Assembly (NCBI RefSeq): GCF_934617235.1 | Contig: NZ_CAKTTZ010000009.1 | Coordinates: 1-59,312 of the forward strand | DNA length: 59,312 nt | Direction: 5' to 3' | DNA from: an uncultured Ellagibacter sp. | GTDB taxonomy: Bacteria; Actinomycetota; Coriobacteriia; Coriobacteriales; Eggerthellaceae | Shown here: positions 16,736-26,500 of the stretch, piece after piece | Numbering within the stretch: position 1 is the stretch's first letter | Layout of the letters: every line of letters starts with the position of its first letter | Notes under the pieces: generated by a model | The model's input: only the letters and a program-made list of their open reading frames with translations | Databases searched by the model: none | Told to the model about the DNA's origin: nothing | Made by a program: the position numbers and the translations under genes

Positions 16736-18739
16736 ATGTGCGGAATCTGCGGATTCACCCAAGCGACCAGCGCTGACGCCCCCGCGCTCAAGGCCATGTG
16801 CGACATCATGGCCCATCGCGGGCCCGACGGCGAGGGCCAGTATCTCGACGCGGAAAGCGGCATCGCGCTCGGGCACCGCCGCCTCTCGCTCATCGACCTG
16901 GCGAACGGCAACCAGCCCATGGTTCGCGCGACAGGCGAACACGACTCGGCCATCACCTCCCCCGCGCTCATGCCCGACGGCACGCCGTGCGGCACGCCCG
17001 AGTCCATGCTCGCGAAGGGCGATTTCGCCATCGTGTTCAACGGGGAAATCTACAACTACCAGGACCTTCGCGCCGAACTCGAGACGCAGGGCTGGCAGTT
17101 CAAGACAAAATCCGACACGGAAGTGCTGCTCACAGGCTATCTCGCATGGGGCGAAGGCGTGCTCGACCGACTGCGCGGCATGTTCGCGTTCGCCATCTGG
17201 AACCGCGCGACACGCGAGCTTTTCTGTGCGCGCGATTTCTTCGGCATCAAACCGTTTTACTACACGCAGCAGAACGGCCAGTTCATCTTCGCGTCCGAGA
17301 TCAAATGCATTCTGGAGCACCCCGCCTATACCCGCGAGCTCAATCGCGAGGCACTCGAGCAGTACCTGTGTTTCCAGTTCAGCGCGCTGCCGGAGACCTT
17401 CTTCAAGGGCATCTTCAAGCTCGCGCCCGCGCATTGCATGACCGTGCACGCCGACGGCTCCATCACCGAGCGCCGCTATTGGCGCCCCGAGTACCACTTC
17501 GACGAGCACCGCAACCGCGAGGACACTGCGCGCGCCATCGACGAGGTCATGCGCGACAGCGTGCGCTATCACAACGTGGCCGACGTCGAGGTCGGAAGCT
17601 TCCTGTCGTCGGGCATCGACTCGAGCTACATGGCAGCGTGCCTGGCGAAGGAGAACCCCGACATCAAGACGTTCACTGTGGGCTTCGAATGCTATAAGCA
17701 GGCGGCTGCAAACAATGTCGAAGGCGCTGGCGGCAAGACCATGCGCGACGAGATTTCTTGGGCGCGCGAGCTGGCGGACGACCTGCATATCGCCAACACC
17801 GACAAGTACATCGGCGAGGAAGAATACTGGGCGAGCCTCCCGCGCGTGCAGTGGCATATGGACGAGCCCTCCGCCGACCCTTCCGCCGTGGCGCTGTACT
17901 TCGTCGACCAGATTGCCGCCACCCAGGTGAAGGCCGTGCTTTCAGGCGAAGGCGCCGACGAATTCTTCGGAGGCTACCGAATCTACCAGACGCCGTTCTC
18001 CAACGCGAAGGTAAGCTGGGCGCCGAAGGGTCTGCTCAAGGGCGCGTCCCATGCCATGCGCGCGCTTCATCTGCGCGGCGCGAACTACCTTGAGCGCGCA
18101 AGCGAGACCCCCGAGGATTGGTACTACACCAACGCGAACGGCGTCGCCTTCACGCCCGAGGAACGCGCAAGCCTGCTCAAGGGCGGCTGCAGCGCCCCCA
18201 CCCCGCAATCGCTCACGGCGCCCGTGTATGCCGAAGTCGCCGATCTCGACGAGACGACGCGCATGCAGTACGTCGACCTGCACTTCTGGCTGGTGGGCGA
18301 CATCCTGCTCAAGACCGACAAGATGTCGATGGCGCACTCGCTCGAATCGCGCGTGCCCTTCCTCGATCGCCGCGTGTTCGGCCTGTCGGCCACCATCCCC
18401 ACGTCGCTCAAGGCCAACGAGCAGCAGACGAAACTCACGCTGCGTGACGCCGCGGAGTTCGCCATCCCGAAAGACTGGGCGCAGAAGGAGAAGCTCGGCT
18501 TCCCCGTGCCGGTCGTGAATTGGCTGCGCGAGGAGCGCTACTACGCCATGGTGAAGGAGTGGTTCACGGGCGATATCGCGCGCGAGTTCTTCAACACCGA
18601 TGAGCTGGTTCGCCTGCTCGACGAGCACAAGGCGGGCGCCGACCGCTCGCGCAAGATCTGGATCGCGTACATGTTCCTTATGTGGTACAAGATCTACTTC
18701 GTCGACCGAACCGTCCCGAAAAAGCCAGAGGCGCGCTAG
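16736..18739 (+). CDS. asnB: Asparagine synthase (glutamine-hydrolysing)
   Basis: 667 aa. N-terminal Cys2 (MCGICGF) is the glutaminase nucleophile, followed by MAHRGPDGEG and the NGEIYNY block. The synthetase half has the ATP pyrophosphatase loop SFLSSGIDSSYMAA near residue 289 and GEGADEFFGGYRIY near 404. It makes asparagine from aspartate, ATP and glutamine in the cytosol. An inserted segment after FECYKQAAANNVEGAGGK makes it longer than E. coli AsnB. It is monocistronic, with a strong terminator. Confidence 0.95.
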   Translation: MCGICGFTQATSADAPALKAMCDIMAHRGPDGEGQYLDAESGIALGHRRLSLIDLANGNQPMVRATGEHDSAITSPALMPDGTPCGTPESMLAKGDFAIVFNGEIYNYQDLRAELETQGWQFKTKSDTEVLLTGYLAWGEGVLDRLRGMFAFAIWNRATRELFCARDFFGIKPFYYTQQNGQFIFASEIKCILEHPAYTRELNREALEQYLCFQFSALPETFFKGIFKLAPAHCMTVHADGSITERRYWRPEYHFDEHRNREDTARAIDEVMRDSVRYHNVADVEVGSFLSSGIDSSYMAACLAKENPDIKTFTVGFECYKQAAANNVEGAGGKTMRDEISWARELADDLHIANTDKYIGEEEYWASLPRVQWHMDEPSADPSAVALYFVDQIAATQVKAVLSGEGADEFFGGYRIYQTPFSNAKVSWAPKGLLKGASHAMRALHLRGANYLERASETPEDWYYTNANGVAFTPEERASLLKGGCSAPTPQSLTAPVYAEVADLDETTRMQYVDLHFWLVGDILLKTDKMSMAHSLESRVPFLDRRVFGLSATIPTSLKANEQQTKLTLRDAAEFAIPKDWAQKEKLGFPVPVVNWLREERYYAMVKEWFTGDIAREFFNTDELVRLLDEHKAGADRSRKIWIAYMFLMWYKIYFVDRTVPKKPEAR

Positions 18740-18756
18740 CATCCCGCAAATCAAAA

Positions 18757-18790
18757 GGGAGAGCCACGAGATTGCGGCTCTCCCTTCTTT
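18757..18790 (+). terminator. Intrinsic terminator of asnB
   Basis: Perfect stem GGGAGAGCC (18757-18765) / GGCTCTCCC (18776-18784), followed by TTCTTT. Confidence 0.9.
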
Positions 18791-18886
18791 ATCGGCCGCC
18801 CAACCCATTGAGGGGGAAAGAGCGGCCTTGCCTACATCGGCACATATGGGGGGAGTGCCGAGAAGACTCACACGTATGACCTGGCG

Positions 18887-20449
18887 TTATGCGCCAGCGG
18901 GGGTGACTTCCATCTCGCGCTTCAGCATCGCCTGGAACTCAGGGCTCTTCTCGATGGGGTCGTACTCGGGAATGTAATCCGCGTTCTCCGCCTCGAGCTT
19001 ATCGAGTCGCGCAAGCTCCTCGGCGGACAGGCCCTTCCACGTCGGCTCGATGCCCGCAGCCTTCTCACGCGAGCTCGCGATGATGCCCGGAATGATGTAG
19101 GCAGCCCAGCAAAGGATTGCGCCCCACAGGTTCACGCCAAGGAAATTCGCATATTTACCAGCGCCGATGTTCATGAAGGATAGCGTCGCGGGCGCAATAG
19201 TATCCCAAATGCCTAAGATCATGCCGATCCAGAAAGCAAGCATGAAGCCAACCTTCGTCGGTTTCACCGGGCCAACGCCGTGCATGAGGAAGATCGGGCC
19301 CAAGCCCATGATCATCGTGCCCGAAATGGTGGTCGCGGCGATAATCGAAGCGCCCATGACCATGGGGAGGTTGCCGATAACCGCGAAGATGATCATGAAG
19401 ATGATGCCGATGATGCGGGGGTTTGTCTTCGGGCGCTTCCCGAGGATGCCCGGCAAATCGCGCGCGGTCAGCTTCGCGAGGGCCGTGAAGGTGGAGTCGA
19501 GCGTGGACCCAGCGGTGGCAATCATGATGACCGCCATCATGAAGAGGGCGACGATGCCGAGCGATTGGGCGACGACGACGGGGGCGTCAACGCCGGTGGT
19601 CGCCAGGCCGTTGATCATCGAGTGCACGCCGATGAGGGAGAAGAGCACAATCGCCACGAAGCCGAGCAGACCGGCGGCGGTGTAGCACTTGAGCATCTTC
19701 TTCGGGCGGCAAAGAAAGCCGCGGTCGGTGAGGACGGCATCATGGAAGCCGTACGAAAGGCACTGCAGGCCGGCGCCGATAATGAAGTCCACGCCGCCTT
19801 CGAGCGTCCAAGAACCCGAACCCGCGAGGTCAGCGATGCTGTCCTGGGGAACGATCCAGAACAGAACGACTAGCAGCAGCACCGCGAACAGAATCGCCTG
19901 CAGCACGTCCGTTATGATGGAGCCGCGCATGCCGCCCCAGCAGCAGTACCCCACCGTGATGATGGTGAAAAGCCCAGCGGCCAGGATAAAGGGCATCGTG
20001 CCCGAGGTTCCGTAGTACGCACCGACAACGGAAGTGTTCGACCAAACCTCGTTGAACAGGCGAATGAGGATGGCTGCCGAAAAGCAGAACGCAGCCGCAA
20101 CGCCGTAGTGTTCAGTAAGGAAGCTTACCATGCCCTTCATCGCGAACTTGCGGCGAAGGCGGTAGAGCGCGTAGCCCGTCAGCGGGATGCACAGCCAATA
20201 CACCGCATAGCCGATACCGCCGACGATACCGAAGTTTTGACCCATGTTGGCGGCGTTAGTGACCGACTTCGCGAAAATCCACGCGATGAAGATTGACGCG
20301 GTGATCATCCACGGATTCGCGTCCTTACCCGCCTTGTCCTCGCCGCGGAAGAACCCGCCGAGGCTCACCGTTTTCGGCGAAAGCACGAACATAATCACGC
20401 CATAGACAATCAGGAATCCCCAAAAGAAGATGCCGGTTGATAGATCCAT
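18887..20449 (-). CDS. Sodium:solute symporter (SSS) family transporter
   Basis: 520 aa with about 13 predicted membrane segments and a charged C-terminal tail of about 70 residues. The SSS look is clear from GGFFRGEDKAGKDANPWMITASIF near the start, GCCWGGMRGSIITDVLQA-type block near 170-190 and TAGSTLDSTFTALAKLTARDL near 315, which holds the conserved Ser/Thr of the Na2 site. It imports a solute with Na+. The substrate is not clear; nothing nearby points to one. The gene is preceded by a promoter and an attenuator-like leader. Confidence 0.88.
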   Translation of the reverse strand: MDLSTGIFFWGFLIVYGVIMFVLSPKTVSLGGFFRGEDKAGKDANPWMITASIFIAWIFAKSVTNAANMGQNFGIVGGIGYAVYWLCIPLTGYALYRLRRKFAMKGMVSFLTEHYGVAAAFCFSAAILIRLFNEVWSNTSVVGAYYGTSGTMPFILAAGLFTIITVGYCCWGGMRGSIITDVLQAILFAVLLLVVLFWIVPQDSIADLAGSGSWTLEGGVDFIIGAGLQCLSYGFHDAVLTDRGFLCRPKKMLKCYTAAGLLGFVAIVLFSLIGVHSMINGLATTGVDAPVVVAQSLGIVALFMMAVIMIATAGSTLDSTFTALAKLTARDLPGILGKRPKTNPRIIGIIFMIIFAVIGNLPMVMGASIIAATTISGTMIMGLGPIFLMHGVGPVKPTKVGFMLAFWIGMILGIWDTIAPATLSFMNIGAGKYANFLGVNLWGAILCWAAYIIPGIIASSREKAAGIEPTWKGLSAEELARLDKLEAENADYIPEYDPIEKSPEFQAMLKREMEVTPAGA

Positions 20450-20489
20450 TCTTGCAAATATCCTTTCTTCTCTTTTCCGAACGCAGGCA

Positions 20490-20565
20490 GAAAAAAGAGT
20501 GCTTCAAGTTGACCTGAACCATCGACCGGTTCAATCCCCCTTGGAACACTCTGCTTGCGCATCTG
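20490..20565 (-). promoter_or_regulatory. Attenuator-like structured leader of the symporter gene
   Basis: Read on the minus strand, AGAGTGTTCCAAG (20552-20540) pairs with CTTGAAGCACTCT (20508-20496) over 11 of 13 bases and is followed by TTTTTT (20495-20490), an intrinsic terminator. It encloses a smaller GAACC/GGTTC hairpin (20516-20532). An outer AACGCAG/CTGCGTT pairing flanks it. It stands about 40 bases before the symporter ATG and after the promoter, so it should act within the leader. No known riboswitch class is recognised. Confidence 0.6.
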
Positions 20566-20581
20566 CGTTTTCCGAAAGCAG

Positions 20582-20609
20582 ATTATAGCTACTATTTGCC
20601 TTATGACAA
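20582..20609 (-). promoter_or_regulatory. Sigma-70-type promoter for the symporter gene
   Basis: On the minus strand, -35 TTGTCA (20609-20604), 16-base spacer, perfect -10 TATAAT (20587-20582). Transcription would begin near 20575 and run through the attenuator-like hairpin. Confidence 0.75.
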
Positions 20610-20678
20610 TAGTAGGATTTTACTTTTTTATAAAAATTGTTTCACAGGCATTACTTCAAGCCATGAACTGCCGTAATG

Positions 20679-21692
20679 CTATCGCTTGAGCTGCTTAAAG
20701 CCTCCGAGGAGCGCTTTCTCAACGCAATCAGCTGGTCCGCTGACAATGCGCCTGCGATACGAAATCTCTGCCGGCGAGCCTTCAGGCCACAACTTATCGA
20801 ACCACTTCACGAAGGAATCTTGGTCATAGCGAAGGGGAACGGCCTCGACGAACAGGCCATCTCGTTGTGCGCCGAAAAGCGCGTCGGGGTACGGGGTCTC
20901 GGCAATGCGGATCACAAGCCCGAAATGCTGGCCGGCGAAATTGGGAAGACCTGCGGCGCCATTATTGATGACTAGCCCGTGATCGAGGGCGATTGCGGCT
21001 GCCGAGCAGGTGTGTGTCGTCGCGAGCGCATCGAGGTCGTTTTCCGCGAGGAAGGCGTCAAGCTTCCGCTGCCGCTCGGGTTCCGACAATTCCTCGCGCG
21101 AGCAATTCCACCCGCCTACCATATGCTCGTCGCCATGGGTAATTCCCACTTTTCGCCCCGCAACCGCAACGGTCGTAGTGCTCGGCCGCCCTTCCAGCGG
21201 CTGCTTGAGCTCGGGGCGATCGGAAAGCTCGTCGAAAAGCATGGAGTGGATCTTGTTCGAGCGCGCCACGGTCTCGTCGTCAACGCATGCCGGATACGCG
21301 CACCCGCATCCAACCCCGATAGGGCTTTCCCGGCGAAGCTCGGCCTCGACATTGCCGATGAGAAGCGTGTATTTCGCCGCCGCCTTCTCAATTGACGCGA
21401 AATTCTCTGCCGTTTTGTCGAACCAGTGCATATCGCCGTTAAAGACGGTGGCGATTTCGATATCGGCGGTGCCTGCCTCAGCAGCCCGAGCCCTTTCGTC
21501 GGCTATCAGCTGATCGATCGCCTCCAACGCGAAGGGGTTGCCATAGAGGCCTCCAACCACGTAAAGGACATCGCACACGTGCTCAGCCTCACCAGAAAAC
21601 GCCTGGTCATCGATATGGTAATCGGTCGGGCAAACGCGGCCCGCAATGTCGTTTTGCAACGGTGCCGATGTAATGGGATTACAACAGGGCAT
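20679..21692 (-). CDS. Metallophosphoesterase-like protein with altered metal motifs
   Basis: 337 aa. The order of calcineurin-like blocks can be followed: VVGGLYGNPFALEAID (where SDxHGN is expected), FNGDMHWFD (GD motif), IGNVE (GNHD/E), GITHGDEHM and ATTHTC (GHTH). The first Asp and His are replaced by Gly and Tyr, and GNHE by GNVE, so one metal site seems changed. The N-terminus has a CC motif (MPCCNP). It may be a divergent active enzyme or a binding protein. It is a single gene upstream of the symporter. Confidence 0.65.
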   Translation of the reverse strand: MPCCNPITSAPLQNDIAGRVCPTDYHIDDQAFSGEAEHVCDVLYVVGGLYGNPFALEAIDQLIADERARAAEAGTADIEIATVFNGDMHWFDKTAENFASIEKAAAKYTLLIGNVEAELRRESPIGVGCGCAYPACVDDETVARSNKIHSMLFDELSDRPELKQPLEGRPSTTTVAVAGRKVGITHGDEHMVGGWNCSREELSEPERQRKLDAFLAENDLDALATTHTCSAAAIALDHGLVINNGAAGLPNFAGQHFGLVIRIAETPYPDALFGAQRDGLFVEAVPLRYDQDSFVKWFDKLWPEGSPAEISYRRRIVSGPADCVEKALLGGFKQLKR

Positions 21693-21914
21693 GGGAACTC
21701 CTTTATCGGGTGGTTTTGCGATTCGAGAGCATAGCGCTAGTAGTTGCTAATTTCCAGTACTCGGTTGATAAAACTACTAGGAATATTCGAAATTCGACAG
21801 GCTTCTACTAAAAGCACGGTTTTCAAGAGAAATACGGCTAAAGCGCAAGGCGTTGACGGAGCTCGATGTTGCTCCCTTGTCCAAACGGGCAGCCCATTCG
21901 GGAAGAGTTTACCC

Positions 21915-22526
21915 CTACACCAACTTCGATGCGTCGACAGCCGCGAGATGTCCGGTCGCGCGGTGCTCGAAGAACACGAGCCGCCCATCACGACTTCGAT
22001 ATAGCTCGCGGAACAGCGAAAGGTCGAGCTTGGCCTCGACAGATTGCGCAGGTTCGGGGTTGCTTGCAGGGGCAGCGGGCGTAGCTGGCTCAGCGGCTGC
22101 GGCTGGCTTGGGGCTGCTTGAGGTCGCGGTCGGCTTGGGGCTCTCCCGGTACGCAGGTTCGGAGGTTTCGCGGCATGCGGGTTCTGGGCGATTGACCAGC
22201 GCAGACTCCGTGCTGTCTCGGCGCACGGGTTTCGCATTTTTTCCCGACGTAGACCCCGCACTTCCGCAGCGCACAGGCTCGGGGTCAAACTCCCCCGTTT
22301 CATCAACGATAACTCCGACTCCGCTGTAGCGGCCGCGCGTCGAGAAATCCTCATCGCCCGTATAGGCAACAGGCTCATTCTCAGGTTCCGAAACAGGCGC
22401 TTCCTCGAACAGATCCGCACTCCAGCGCGAAGCCTTGAGCTCGTCAGTTTCCCCAAAGCCGGGAAACCCTTCGCCGAACGTGTAATACTCACGCTTACCA
22501 CGAAAAGGTGTCTTGCGCTCCACCAT
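21915..22526 (-). CDS. Hypothetical protein with Pro/Ala/Ser-rich linker
   Basis: 203 aa, no family recognised. An N-terminal block (VERKTPFRGKREYYTFGEGFPGFGETDELKASRW region) and a short C-terminal block (LDLSLFRELYRSRDGRLVFF) look folded. Between them lies a disordered segment with Pro-Glu-Ala and Arg-Asp/Glu-Ser repeats (about 90-160). It starts 3 bases after the truA stop codon and is probably cotranscribed with it. An overlapping longer frame on the same strand (21737-22501) is rejected because of its Arg/Ser/Pro composition. Confidence 0.65.
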   Translation of the reverse strand: MVERKTPFRGKREYYTFGEGFPGFGETDELKASRWSADLFEEAPVSEPENEPVAYTGDEDFSTRGRYSGVGVIVDETGEFDPEPVRCGSAGSTSGKNAKPVRRDSTESALVNRPEPACRETSEPAYRESPKPTATSSSPKPAAAAEPATPAAPASNPEPAQSVEAKLDLSLFRELYRSRDGRLVFFEHRATGHLAAVDASKLV

Positions 22527-22528
22527 GA

Positions 22529-23338
22529 TCAGATGTGGTCCCTTACGCCGTCGTAGCTCACGTTCCAGAAAACGAGGCCGGCTGCAGGTGCGTTCTCCCC
22601 TGCGGCGCATCGGTTGCACGCCTGGAGCACGTCGGCGACCCATTCGGGCTTCCGCTGGCCGCGGCCGACCATGACAAGCGTGCCCACGATGGTGCGCACC
22701 ATGGAGTGGAGAAACGCGTTGCCCTTGACCGTGATGACGACGGCCCGCTCCCCCATCACTTCTTCTTGAGTGAACGAGATTTCATGCACATTGCGACACG
22801 TCGGCTTCCCCACGGCGCTTGCCGCCATGCAGAAACTCTTGAAATCGTGCTCGCCGATAAGCGCGCGGGACGCCTCGCGCATCGCCTCGACATCAAGCGG
22901 CTTCGGGATATGCCACGAGAAATCGCGCAGGAAAATGGGCGGCGCGGGCTCGGTGCAGATGAAGTAGCGGTACTCGCGCTCCGTCGCGTCGAAGCGGGCG
23001 GAGAAGCCAGGCTCGCGCTCGTCGATCGAACGCACGACGATGGCCTCATGCGTAAGCGCGTTCATCGACCGAGCAAGGCTCTCGAGCGTTCGATCACGCA
23101 ATTCATCAGGCAAGATATCGAAGCTCACCACTTGAGCGCGCGCGTGAACGCCAGCGTCGGTACGGCCGGCGCACGTGGTCTCCACCTCGCGGCGGAACAG
23201 CAACTCAAGCGCATGCTCTAGCTCACCCTGCACGGTGAGCTGGCCCGGTTGGCGCGCGAAGCCGCTAAAAGGCTCGCCGTTGTAGGCGACAGCGAGCGAA
23301 AGCGTCATATTGTATTTGTCATTATCCATAACGAGCAT
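22529..23338 (-). CDS. truA: tRNA pseudouridine synthase A
   Basis: 269 aa. Catalytic Asp in CAGRTDAGVHARAQVV near residue 60. Other TruA blocks are AYNGEPFSGFARQ, EREYRYFI, and NAFLHSMVRTIVGTLVMVGRG near 207. It makes pseudouridine at tRNA positions 38-40. TAAGG lies just before the first ATG; a later ATG (codon 10) is also possible. Normal length. Confidence 0.95.
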   Translation of the reverse strand: MLVMDNDKYNMTLSLAVAYNGEPFSGFARQPGQLTVQGELEHALELLFRREVETTCAGRTDAGVHARAQVVSFDILPDELRDRTLESLARSMNALTHEAIVVRSIDEREPGFSARFDATEREYRYFICTEPAPPIFLRDFSWHIPKPLDVEAMREASRALIGEHDFKSFCMAASAVGKPTCRNVHEISFTQEEVMGERAVVITVKGNAFLHSMVRTIVGTLVMVGRGQRKPEWVADVLQACNRCAAGENAPAAGLVFWNVSYDGVRDHI

Positions 23339-23573
23339 GATACCTTATTTGCGAGCGAACACGGCAAGCAATAAGGCGGCGAACCTCATATCGAGCTGCA
23401 GTGACCCGCAACGAGCCAGGGGACGCGAAGCGTCGACCTGCGAAGAAACAAGGGAGGCAACCTGAGGCAAGTCACGGGCGACCTGCAACACTGCGCCCCG
23501 CAATGAACTATCGGGGAGAAGAAAACGCTGGCCCAAGGAGTCTCCCCCCCCCAGGCCGGCGATAAGCAGTTCC

Positions 23574-26500
23574 CTAAGCGATCAGCGCGCCACGTCCGAA
23601 CAAATCCTGCAGCTCGCTTCGCATGACCGGCGAGCCCGAGTCAACCGTGACCGGCAGCTCCGCGCGGAAGCGGCGGCCGTCGGACTGCGTGACGAGAAGC
23701 ACGACCCCATCGCGGCCCGGATACGACTGCAAGATGCGGTTCAAGCGCAACAGTTTCTGCTGGTCAAACTCGCACGACGGCACGTTGAGCTGCAGATGCG
23801 AGGGGCGAGCATCCGCTTCGTTCAACTCGATTTCCTCAATCTCGAACGCCATGATCTGGTTGCCGCGGTCACTGTGCTCGAACTTGCCCTTGATCTTCAC
23901 GATGGCATCCTCGTGGATGGCCTCCGCATTCTCGTCGTACTTGAAGCAGATGCACTCCATATGGCCCGTCGTGTCCTCGATCGTGAACGTGGCCATCTTC
24001 GTGCCGCGCTTGGTGAGCTTGGTCACCACGTTGGACACCATTCCGACGAACGTCGCCGACTTGATTTCCTTCGTGCGCTCGGCCAAATCACCCAGCTGGA
24101 ACTTCGTCATGCGGGAAATCGCGCTCTCGTACGGTGCGAGCGGGTGCTCGGACACGTAGATCTTCATGATTTCCTTCTCGTAGGCAAGCTTAGTGCGCTT
24201 ATCCCACTCGATTCCGTCGGGCGCGGGCACGTCTTCCTGAAAACCGGAGTCCTCATCGGAGGCGAACAGATCGAACATGCTCACCTGACCGGCGTCGCGA
24301 TCCTTCTGGCGTTTCGAAGCGTTCTCGAGCAGCGGCGTGTCCTCCAGGAAGTACATGAGCTGCTTGCGCGTGTACCCCGTCGAATCGAAGGCGCCGCCCT
24401 TGATGAGCGCTTCGAGCGTTTTGCGGTTGAAGCATTTCGCGTCGACGCGGTTCACGAAGTCGTGCAAGCTGGTGAACGGGCCGTTCTCCTCGCGCTCGGC
24501 AATGATGGCGTCGGCCACGTTGCGCCCAACGCCGCGCACGCCGACGAGCCCGAAGCGGATGCCGTCCTTAACCGGGGTGAACTCGGCGTTCGACGAGTTG
24601 ATATCCGGCGGCAGCACGGGCGTGCCGTTGTGGTTGCAGCTCGCGATGTAGCGGATGAGGCGGTCGGTATTGCCCATGTAGCTCGACAGCACAGCGGCCA
24701 TGTACTCGTTGGGGTAATGCGCCTTCAGGTATGCCGTGCGCATGACCAGAATGGAGTATGCAGCCGAATGCGACTTGTTGAACGCGTACTTAGCGAACTT
24801 CTCCGCGTCGTCCCAAATCTTCTTCGCGATGTCGAGCGAGTAGCCGTTCTCAACCGCACCATTGTTCCAGTCTTCCTGGAGCAGGCGCATGATGTCGATT
24901 TTCTTCTTGCCCATTGCCTTGCGCAGCTTGTCTGCCTTGCCGGCTGAAAAGCCGCTCATCACCATGGACACCTGCATAATCTGCTCCTGGTAGACCATGG
25001 TGCCGTAGGTTTCCTCGAGCACAGGGCGCAGGCGGTCGTCGTAGTAGTGGACGGGCGTCTTGCCGCTCGCCACCTTCACGTAGTCGTCGACCATGCCGGA
25101 CTCGAGCGGGCCCGGACGATTGAGCGCAATCGATGCGACGATGTCGGAGAAGCGGCGCGGTGGAAGTCGCGCGAACAGGCTCACGTACAGCGAACCCTCC
25201 ACCTGGAACAGGCCGTCCATGTTGCCAGAGCGCATGAGGGCGAACGCGCCCTCATCGTCGGTGGGAATCTCCTCGGGCACCATTTTGATGCCGGTGGTCT
25301 GCTCGACGTTGCGGCATGCGCGCGATAGCACGCCCAAGGTGCGCAAGCCAAGGAAGTCCATCTTGAGCAAGCCCAGGTCAGGCGTGTAGTGACCGTCGTA
25401 TTGCGTGATGATGCCGCCGCCTTTGGTGTCGCGTTTCATGGGCACGTGGTCGGCCATAGGGTCGCGGCAGATGATGGTTGCGCAGGCGTGCACGCCCTCG
25501 CCGCGCACGTGGCCTTCGATCGACTTCGCGGCGTCGACGACCTGGCGCACGTCCTCTTCGCCGTCGTAGGCCTTCTTCAGGTCGGGGTTCGTCTCGAGCG
25601 CCTTGTCGATGGTGATGCCGAGCTCGTCGCCAATCATCTTACAGATGCGGTCGCCCACGCTGTAGGGGTAGTCGAGCACGCGCGCGGCATCGCGCACGGC
25701 GTTCTTCGCCTGCAGCTTGCCGAACGTGATAACGCCCGACACGTGATCCTCGCCGTAGACTTCTTTAATATGCTCGATGACTTCCTGGCGACGCTCATCC
25801 TCGAAGTCAACGTCGATATCGGGCATCTCCACGCGCTCGGGCGACAGGAAGCGTTCGAACAGAAGCCCGTTGGGAAGCGGGTCGAGGTCGGTAATGCCCA
25901 TGGCGTACGTGCAGATAGCGCCTGCGGCCGAGCCACGACCTGGGCCGACGCCGATTCCCTGGCTACGGGCCCAGGCGATGTATTCCTGCACGATGAGGAA
26001 GTACGCCGGGAAGCCTTGCTGCAAGATGATGCCAGCCTCGTATTCATAGCGATCCCATGCTTCTTTGGGCACCGGGTCGCCGTAGCGCTTCTTCAAGCCC
26101 CACTCACACTGCTTGCGGAACCAGCTTTCCTCGGTTTCACCCTCTGGCAAGGGGAAACGCGGCAGAATGGAGTCGCGCTCGAGCACGACGTCGATCTTGT
26201 CGGCCACCTCGACCGTATTGTCGCATGCTTCGGGGAACTCGGAGAGCGCCTCACGCATCTCCTCTTCCGTCTTCATGTAGAACTCGTCGTTCTCGAAGCG
26301 CATGCGGTTCGCGTCGTTCACCGCCGAGCCCGTGCCGATGCACAGCATGATGTCCTGCGCCTTTGCGTCTTCCTTCTTCAGGTAGTGAAAGTCGTTCGTG
26401 GCGATGGTTTTCAGCCCCGCGAGCTGGGCGACCTTGGTGAGCTGGCGGTTGAGCTCGGTCTGCGTCATGCCGGCGTCGGTGCGCAGGCCCTGGTTTTGCA

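Noticed and set aside
23345..23536. A 63-codon minus-strand frame between truA and dnaE
   Set aside because: No SD, no recognisable feature and an ordinary length for chance in GC-rich DNA.
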